From Lentzea sp. NBRC 105346 (GTDB taxonomy: Bacteria > Actinomycetota > Actinomycetes > Mycobacteriales > Pseudonocardiaceae), in assembly GCF_030269605.1 (NCBI RefSeq), contig NZ_BSTQ01000014.1, positions 62,001 through 126,000 on the forward strand: DNA of 64,000 nucleotides. Reading direction: 5' to 3'. The notes beneath the pieces were generated by a model. It worked only from the letters and a program-made list of their open reading frames with translations, searched no databases and was not told the origin of the DNA. A program made the translations under genes and the position numbers. The first letter of the stretch is position 1. The number at the start of each line of letters is the position of its first letter. Positions 59,075 to 64,000 of this stretch are shown piece by piece.

Positions 59075-60241
59075 ATGTCTCTGGTGAGCCACCTTTTCCA
59101 CGGCGAGTTGGGCGACTGGTGCGCGGACCGGCTCACCGGTTCGGCGTCCGTCGCGGACGACCTGTTCGCGCTGATCAAGGACCGGTCGCCCATCCGCCCG
59201 GCCGGGACGGTGGACCGGCAGCACTGGGATCGGGCGAGCCGCACGTTCGCGATCCGATTAGCCACCGCGGTACAGGCCGCCCCGCCGTACTCGTCGTTGC
59301 TCGGCCTGGTGCGCACCGGATTCGTGACCAGGGCCTGGGCGGACGAGCAGGCGATCCGTTACCCGACCCACGCACGGCTTTCCGCGGCACAGCGCGGCCG
59401 GGCGCTGGACCTGCGGCCGGCGATCGACGGCTGGGTGGACCTCGGGGCCGCCCGCGAGCGTGGATCGGCGGTCATGCCCGCGGGCTCGCTGGAACAGGCC
59501 GAGCGCTGGAAGATGCGGCCCGGCCTGCCGGACCAGCCGGTGCTGGCCGAGTTGTTCGACCGCATGCGCGCCTACTTCTGGGCGCACGCACCGCACGGGC
59601 AGCTCGGTGAGATCGGCCCGGAGACGGGCCTGGCGCGGTTGTGCTGGCTGCTGGCGGCGTTCGAGTACGTCTACCGCAACGACAGCTCGCGCCACCCGCT
59701 GTTCCAGCTCTTCCGCGACGAGCCGCCGACCGTGCGCCAACTGCACGCGGCGGCGGACGACGAGGCGATCGCCGACCCCGTCGCACTCGTGCGGCACGTA
59801 CGGGAGTGTGGTGCCTTCGACGAGCTGCGACGCCTGGCGGGCGACCCGCCGGTGGGCACGCCGCTGGGCATCGCCGCGCCCGCCATTTTCGACCACTGGG
59901 ACGACGCGACGTTCGTGCTCGGCGGCCCCGACGGCACGACGCTCGCGGAGGTGACCGCGGCCGTCGCGGTCGACAAGGGGGACCGGAGCACCAGGCGGAT
60001 CTGGAAACTGCTCGCGAGCGCGTGGCTGGACACCGACGACGCGTACCGGATCCGCAATGTCGCCATCTACTTCGCCCGGTACGGCGCGCTCGTCACGTGG
60101 CCCGTCGAGGAGCTCGAACAGCGGCTGCTGGAGAACGGCCACGCTGGCGACGCGCGGCGGGCGTTCGTCGAGCTCGCGAAGCGGCTGCGGGCCGACGACT
60201 ACGCCCGGCGGCTCGCGTACCGGGAGACGGTCGAGGCTTGA
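59075..60241 (+). CDS. Conserved hypothetical protein of unknown family
   Basis: This 388-residue soluble protein has no catalytic motif that I recognise. The start (SLVSHLFHGELGDWCADRL) and PPYSSLLGLVRTGFVTRAW segments look conserved in actinobacterial hypotheticals. It has a leaderless start and sits between the partner-switch phosphatase and Ku. A TTA codon lies at 59258. No function is proposed. Confidence 0.75.
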   Translation: MSLVSHLFHGELGDWCADRLTGSASVADDLFALIKDRSPIRPAGTVDRQHWDRASRTFAIRLATAVQAAPPYSSLLGLVRTGFVTRAWADEQAIRYPTHARLSAAQRGRALDLRPAIDGWVDLGAARERGSAVMPAGSLEQAERWKMRPGLPDQPVLAELFDRMRAYFWAHAPHGQLGEIGPETGLARLCWLLAAFEYVYRNDSSRHPLFQLFRDEPPTVRQLHAAADDEAIADPVALVRHVRECGAFDELRRLAGDPPVGTPLGIAAPAIFDHWDDATFVLGGPDGTTLAEVTAAVAVDKGDRSTRRIWKLLASAWLDTDDAYRIRNVAIYFARYGALVTWPVEELEQRLLENGHAGDARRAFVELAKRLRADDYARRLAYRETVEA

Positions 60242-60270
60242 CCTGCGTTGTTCGTGGGTAACCGGAGTGC

Positions 60271-61074
60271 ATGGCCAGGGCGATCTGGAGCGGGTCGATC
60301 AGTTTCGGGCTGGTGAACATCCCGGTGGAGCTCTACAGCGCCACCGAGGACCACACCGTGCACTTCAACCAGTTCCAACGCGGCACGTCCGACCGCATCC
60401 GGTACAAGCGCGTCAACGAGCGCACCGGGCGTGAGGTGCCCTACGAGAAGATCGTCAAGGGGCACGAGGTGTCCGGCGGCGAATACGTCGTGCTCGAACC
60501 GGAGGAGCTCGACGACATCGCGCCCGGCCGGTCGAAGACGATCGAGATCGAGGCGTTCGTCGACCTCGACGAGATCGACCCGATCTACTTCCAGAAGACC
60601 TACTGGCTCGGCCCGGCGAAGCCGGAGTTCAGCCGGCCGTATCTGCTGCTCGCGCAGGCGATGAAGAAGACGAACCGCGCGGGCGTCGCCATGTTCGTCA
60701 TGCGCGGCAAGCAGTACCTCACCGCGGTGCGGCCGGACAACGGGGTGCTCGCGCTGGAGACGATGTTCTTCGCCGACGAGATCCGCGACCCCGCCGACGT
60801 GCTGCGCGAGATGCCCGAGGGCCGGGCGCCGCGCGGCAAGGAGCTCGACATGGCCGTGTCGCTGGTCGAGTCGATGGCCGACGACTGGCGGCCGAAGGAC
60901 TATCGCGACACCTACACCGAGCGGGTCAACAAGCTCATCGAGGACAAGCGCAAGGGGCGCGAGATCGTCTACGAGGAGCAGGCGCCGGAGGCGACCGAGG
61001 TCGTCGACCTCATGGACGCGCTGGAGCGCAGCGTGCAGGCCAAGAAGAAGGGGCGTCGCAAGAAGGCCTCCTGA
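60271..61074 (+). CDS. ku: Ku DNA end-binding protein (NHEJ)
   Basis: This 267-residue protein is a bacterial Ku: it binds double-strand ends as a homodimer and recruits LigD for non-homologous end joining. The start MARAIWSGSISFGLVNIPVELYSAT in part, the YWLGP segment and a Lys-rich tail (AKKKGRRKKAS) are typical. LigD is not adjacent. It lies 29 nt after the hypothetical gene. Confidence 0.95.
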   Translation: MARAIWSGSISFGLVNIPVELYSATEDHTVHFNQFQRGTSDRIRYKRVNERTGREVPYEKIVKGHEVSGGEYVVLEPEELDDIAPGRSKTIEIEAFVDLDEIDPIYFQKTYWLGPAKPEFSRPYLLLAQAMKKTNRAGVAMFVMRGKQYLTAVRPDNGVLALETMFFADEIRDPADVLREMPEGRAPRGKELDMAVSLVESMADDWRPKDYRDTYTERVNKLIEDKRKGREIVYEEQAPEATEVVDLMDALERSVQAKKKGRRKKAS

Positions 61075-61076
61075 TC

Positions 61077-61082
61077 TACCGT
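61077..61082 (+). promoter_or_regulatory. -10 box of a leaderless promoter
   Basis: TACCGT ends 6 nt before ATG 61089. Confidence 0.5.
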
Positions 61083-61088
61083 TGCGCA

Positions 61089-62381
61089 ATGGTCTCGCTC
61101 GCACCCCGCCCGTGGGTTCCGGAAGCGTCTGAGCAGCGGGTTCGTTCGATCGCCTCGGCCACGGCCGGTGCCACGCCGCCGGCGCTGCTCGCCGAGCTGG
61201 ACCGGCTCGTCGCCGAGAACCGGCGGATCCACGACGCCGACTGCGTCAACCTCAACCCCGCGACCAACGTCATGAACCCGAGGGCCGAGGCGATGCTGTC
61301 GGCGAACCTCGGGTCGCGGCCGTCGCTCGGGTATCCGGGGGACAAGTACGAGATGGGGCTCGAGGCGATCGAGCAGATCGAGGTCATCGCGGCCGAGCTG
61401 GTCGCTTCGGTGTTCGGTGCGAGGTACGCCGAGGTGCGGGTGCCGTCCGGCGCCATCGCGAACCTGTACGCGTTCATGGCCACGTGCGAGCCCGGCGACA
61501 CGATCATCGCGCCGCCGCCGGCCATCGGCGGGCACGTCACCCACCACGCGGGCGGGTCGGCCGGGCGGTTCCGGCTCACCACCGTGCCCGCGCCGGTGCG
61601 GGGCTACACGGTCGACGTCGAGGCGCTGCGGTCACTCGCGCACGAGGTCCGCCCGAAGCTGATCACGCTCGGTTCGAGCCTGAACCTGCATCCGCACCCG
61701 GTCGGGCAGGTCCGGGAGATCGCGGACGAGGTGGGCGCGAAGGTGCTGTTCGACGCCGCCCACCTCTGCGGCCTCATCGCGGGCAAGGCGTGGCCGCACC
61801 CGCTCGACGAGGGCGCGCACCTCATGACGTTCAGCACCTACAAGAGCCTCGGCGGCCCGCCTGGTGGCGTGGTCGTCACCAACGACGCGGCGCTCGCCGA
61901 GCGGATCGACCGGATCGCCTTTCCCGGGCTCACCGCGAACTTCGACGCGGGCAAGGTGGCCGCTCTGGCGGTGACCATGGTCGACTGGAAGGTTGCTGGT
62001 GCGGAGTATGCGGCCGCGATGGTCGAGACGGCCCGGACGCTGGCCTCCGAGTTGGCACGTCTCGGCCTTCCGCTCTTCGCGCCGACCGAGTCGCACCAGT
62101 TCGCGTTGCGCGCCGAACAGTGGGGTGGCGGGCAGGCCGCCGCGAAACTGTTGCGGCGGGCCAACTTGCTCGCGTGCGGTATCGGACTGCCGGACGCTCC
62201 CGTGGATGGCGGGCTGCGCATCGGCACGCCCGAGCTGGTGCGGCTGGGCATGGGGCCGGGCGACATGGCCGACCTGGCCGGGTTGATCAGCCGGGGGTTC
62301 ACCGATCCGGGTGTCGCGGCCGAGGTCTCCGCGTGGCGCAAGGGGTTCAGCGGCGTGCACTACACGGCGGATCAGCGGTGA
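61089..62381 (+). CDS. SHMT-like PLP-dependent enzyme
   Basis: This 430-residue fold-type I enzyme resembles serine hydroxymethyltransferase. The PLP lysine is in FSTYKSLGGPPGG near 252, with LFDAAHLCGLI upstream and PSLGYPGDKYEMG near 78. It may act on other hydroxy-amino acids rather than serine, since the sequence differs from canonical GlyA. The Nudix gene overlaps its stop by 4 nt. Leaderless start. Confidence 0.82.
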   Translation: MVSLAPRPWVPEASEQRVRSIASATAGATPPALLAELDRLVAENRRIHDADCVNLNPATNVMNPRAEAMLSANLGSRPSLGYPGDKYEMGLEAIEQIEVIAAELVASVFGARYAEVRVPSGAIANLYAFMATCEPGDTIIAPPPAIGGHVTHHAGGSAGRFRLTTVPAPVRGYTVDVEALRSLAHEVRPKLITLGSSLNLHPHPVGQVREIADEVGAKVLFDAAHLCGLIAGKAWPHPLDEGAHLMTFSTYKSLGGPPGGVVVTNDAALAERIDRIAFPGLTANFDAGKVAALAVTMVDWKVAGAEYAAAMVETARTLASELARLGLPLFAPTESHQFALRAEQWGGGQAAAKLLRRANLLACGIGLPDAPVDGGLRIGTPELVRLGMGPGDMADLAGLISRGFTDPGVAAEVSAWRKGFSGVHYTADQR

Positions 62382-62911
62382 ACCCGCGTAGTTGTGCCGA
62401 CGCGGCGACGTTCGCGGCCGACGTTGCGCTCGAAGGGCCGCCCGAGGTCGAGTTCAACCCCGGCATCGCCGGGCGCATCGCGGCGAAACCCGTCGCGGCC
62501 GGGGTGCTGCTGCGCGACGGGCGCGGGCACGTCGCGTTCGTCGTGCCGCGGTACAAGCCGTTCCTGGAGATCCCCGGCGGCATGGTCGACGCCAACGAGT
62601 CGCCCAAGGCCGCGTGCGTGCGTGAGGTGCGCGAGGAGCTCGGCCTGGACCTCGCGGTCGGCGCGCTGCTCGTCGTCGACTGGGTGCCGCGCAACGGTGT
62701 GTGGCGCGACAGCCAGCAGTTCGTGTTCGACGGCGGGGTGCTCGACCAGCCGCTGACCGCGCGCGACTCGGAGTTGAGCGGGGTCGACTTCTTGTCGTTG
62801 GACGCGGCCGAACCTCGGATCCACCCGTCGCTGCACCGCAGGCTGCTGCTCGCCGTGCGCGCGGCTTCGTCGGGGGAGACCGTGTACGCGGAGTTCGGGC
62901 GACCGGTCTAG
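62378..62911 (+). CDS. Nudix hydrolase
   Basis: This 177-residue hydrolase of nucleoside-diphosphate-linked substrates has the complete Nudix box GGMVDANESPKAACVREV followed by EELGLD. The GTG at 62378 overlaps the SHMT-like gene (GTGA). Substrate unknown. Confidence 0.9.
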   Translation: MNPRSCADAATFAADVALEGPPEVEFNPGIAGRIAAKPVAAGVLLRDGRGHVAFVVPRYKPFLEIPGGMVDANESPKAACVREVREELGLDLAVGALLVVDWVPRNGVWRDSQQFVFDGGVLDQPLTARDSELSGVDFLSLDAAEPRIHPSLHRRLLLAVRAASSGETVYAEFGRPV

Positions 62912-63477
62912 CGGAACTGCTGGGCGGTGTCCTCGAGCCGCTCGCGGTAGTCGGCCCAATACCGCTGGTCGTCGGTCGGCATGTTGTCGTTGCCGTTCTG
63001 CATGCCGACGGCGCCGTCGATGGTCTCGCGGACGATGTCGGCCTGGCCCGCGTGCCGGTGGGTCTCGGCGATCATGTGCACGAGGATGCGATGCAGCGTC
63101 ACCTCATCGCGGCCCTCCGGCCACCATTCGACCCGGCCGAGGGCGTCGAGGTCGAGCGCCTCGATCGTGGCGTCGGCGTGCGCGCAGGCCCGGTGGTAGA
63201 GGCCGATGATGTGCTCGCGCGACTCGTCGGCCGTCGCCCACATGTCGGCGTTGCGGTCCGCGTCACCGTCGGGCAGCTCGTCCTGGCCTGGGAACGGCCG
63301 GCCGAAAGTGTCGCCGAAGTAACCCGCCTCCATGGCCGCCAGGTGCTTCACCAGTCCGAGCAGGTTCGTGCCGGTGGGCGTCATCGGGCGGCGGATGTCG
63401 TACTCGGAGAGGCCCTCGAGCTTCCAGAGGATCGCGTCCCGGCCGGCCTTCAGGTACCGCTGAAGATCTGCTTTCAC
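62908..63477 (-). CDS. DinB/DUF664 family protein
   Basis: This 189-residue four-helix-bundle protein has metal-binding histidines (LVKHLAAMEAGYFGD near 42-57, HMIAETHRHAGQAD near 138). DinB-like proteins include mycothiol- or other thiol-dependent transferases. Converges with and overlaps the Nudix gene by 4 nt. Confidence 0.88.
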   Translation of the reverse strand: MKADLQRYLKAGRDAILWKLEGLSEYDIRRPMTPTGTNLLGLVKHLAAMEAGYFGDTFGRPFPGQDELPDGDADRNADMWATADESREHIIGLYHRACAHADATIEALDLDALGRVEWWPEGRDEVTLHRILVHMIAETHRHAGQADIVRETIDGAVGMQNGNDNMPTDDQRYWADYRERLEDTAQQFR

Positions 63478-63577
63478 GCAGGCAGCTTGCCACGTGGTCT
63501 CGGCTCGGTCTTACCGATTTGGAGCTTGGCGCGACCGTCCGTTAAAGTTCCGTCTGCGCCTGGGAAACCGGGAGCAC

Positions 63578-63650
63578 GCGGATGTAGCGCAGTTGGTAGC
63601 GCATCACCTTGCCAAGGTGAGGGTCGCGAGTTCGAGTCTCGTCATCCGCT
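63578..63650 (+). tRNA. tRNA-Gly (GCC), second copy
   Basis: Identical to that at 48213 over 73 nt, opposite strand. Confidence 0.95.
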
Positions 63651-63651
63651 C

Positions 63652-63723
<72 letters not shown>

Positions 63724-63730
63724 TATCCGA

Positions 63731-63766
63731 AAGAAGCCCGGCGGCAGCGCTGGGCTTCTTTTGTTT
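63731..63766 (+). terminator. Rho-independent terminator after the tRNA pair
   Basis: AAGAAGCCC (63731-63739) pairs with GGGCTTCTT (63752-63760) and runs into TTGTTTT. Confidence 0.8.
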
Positions 63767-64000
63767 TATCGGGCGCGGCGTGCCTGTGTCGAGACTGTGT
63801 AGCGGTCCGCCCGGTACAGCGAACGCCCGGACTCGATCACGCCGCCCTCGGTGTCGTGCAGGGTGCCCTGCAGCACCAGACACGGTTGGGTGGCCTGGAT
63901 CTCCAGCAGCGCGGCGTCCTGTGGCTCCGGCAGCACGGCTGTGATCAACATGTCGTTCCACTCAGGACGGACGCCCCAGCGCTCCTCGAGCGTCTTGTGC
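63766..64000 (-). CDS. GntR-family regulator, C-terminal UTRA-domain end (start beyond the window)
   Basis: The frame stays open to the edge of the window. The visible part (HKTLEERWGVRPEWNDMLI, then LVLQGTLHDTEGGVIESG) fits the UTRA ligand-binding domain of HutC/FarR GntR regulators. The DNA-binding half is outside the window. Confidence 0.7.
   Translation of the reverse strand, partial: HKTLEERWGVRPEWNDMLITAVLPEPQDAALLEIQATQPCLVLQGTLHDTEGGVIESGRSLYRADRYTVSTQARRAR

Overview
The window is high-GC chromosomal DNA with short intergenic gaps and many GTG and TTG starts. It carries mycothiol-dependent formaldehyde oxidation, an SsgA-like protein, type VII secretion-type substrates, Ku, DUF742, DUF4235 and large LuxR regulators. 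Together these point to a filamentous actinobacterium, most likely of the Pseudonocardiaceae (Lentzea, Saccharothrix or Amycolatopsis-like). No species is claimed. There is no prophage, insertion sequence or CRISPR array.

Layout. (1) 1-9.7 kb: 3' part of a GH28 polygalacturonase, a DUF2332 protein, a crotonase, a frameshifted ribosome-protection (TetM/OtrA-type) gene behind a possible leader-peptide attenuator, a four-gene unit (chorismatase-like, VOC, mycothiol formaldehyde dehydrogenase, metallo-hydrolase), a three-gene envelope operon (holin-like, DUF3618, DUF4235) and thioredoxin. (2) 9.7-13.5 kb: a giant LuxR regulator and a flavin monooxygenase that lacks its central domain. (3) 13.7-18.2 kb: an amino-acid ABC transporter followed by a class V aminotransferase fused to a YheO/DauR-type regulator. 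(4) 18.2-29.4 kb: cobalamin genes cobL, cobM, cobK, cobIJ, cobH, cobG and cobN, with a B12 riboswitch in front of cobN and a four-gene WXG100/YbaB operon inserted among them. (5) 29.4-42.4 kb: a repeat-filled gap, two divergent giant LuxR regulators, LapA-like and DUF742 proteins, a MEDS-kinase regulator, a MerR regulator, a NACHT ATPase (putative defence protein), a small alarmone synthetase and a PLP dehydratase. (6) 42.4-48 kb: a signalling operon that mixes two-component and partner-switch parts, a CBM48 protein, an exported alpha/beta hydrolase, a second repeat-filled gap and a MarR/SRPBCC pair. (7) 48-64 kb: tRNA genes, SsgA-like protein, an ECF sigma/anti-sigma pair, a LysR-linked pair, a glycosyltransferase followed by a partner-switch cluster, Ku, an SHMT-like enzyme, Nudix, DinB, two more tRNAs and the end of a GntR regulator.

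Regulatory architecture. At least eleven genes start 6-7 nt after a TANNNT -10 box with no Shine-Dalgarno sequence, so leaderless transcription is common here. Two divergent leaderless genes at 41.5 kb share a single 23-bp promoter. A roughly 95-bp dispersed palindromic element occurs three times (29.8, 46.6 and 46.9 kb); both of its ends match the PafBC (RecA-independent DNA damage) promoter motif. A fourth match lies in normal promoter position in front of the hydrolase at 45.4 kb.

Best candidates for new biology: the aminotransferase-regulator fusion, the PafBC-like palindromic element, the leader/attenuator in front of the ribosome-protection gene, the NACHT protein, and the sigma-factor partner-switch modules with two MEDS-kinase paralogues.
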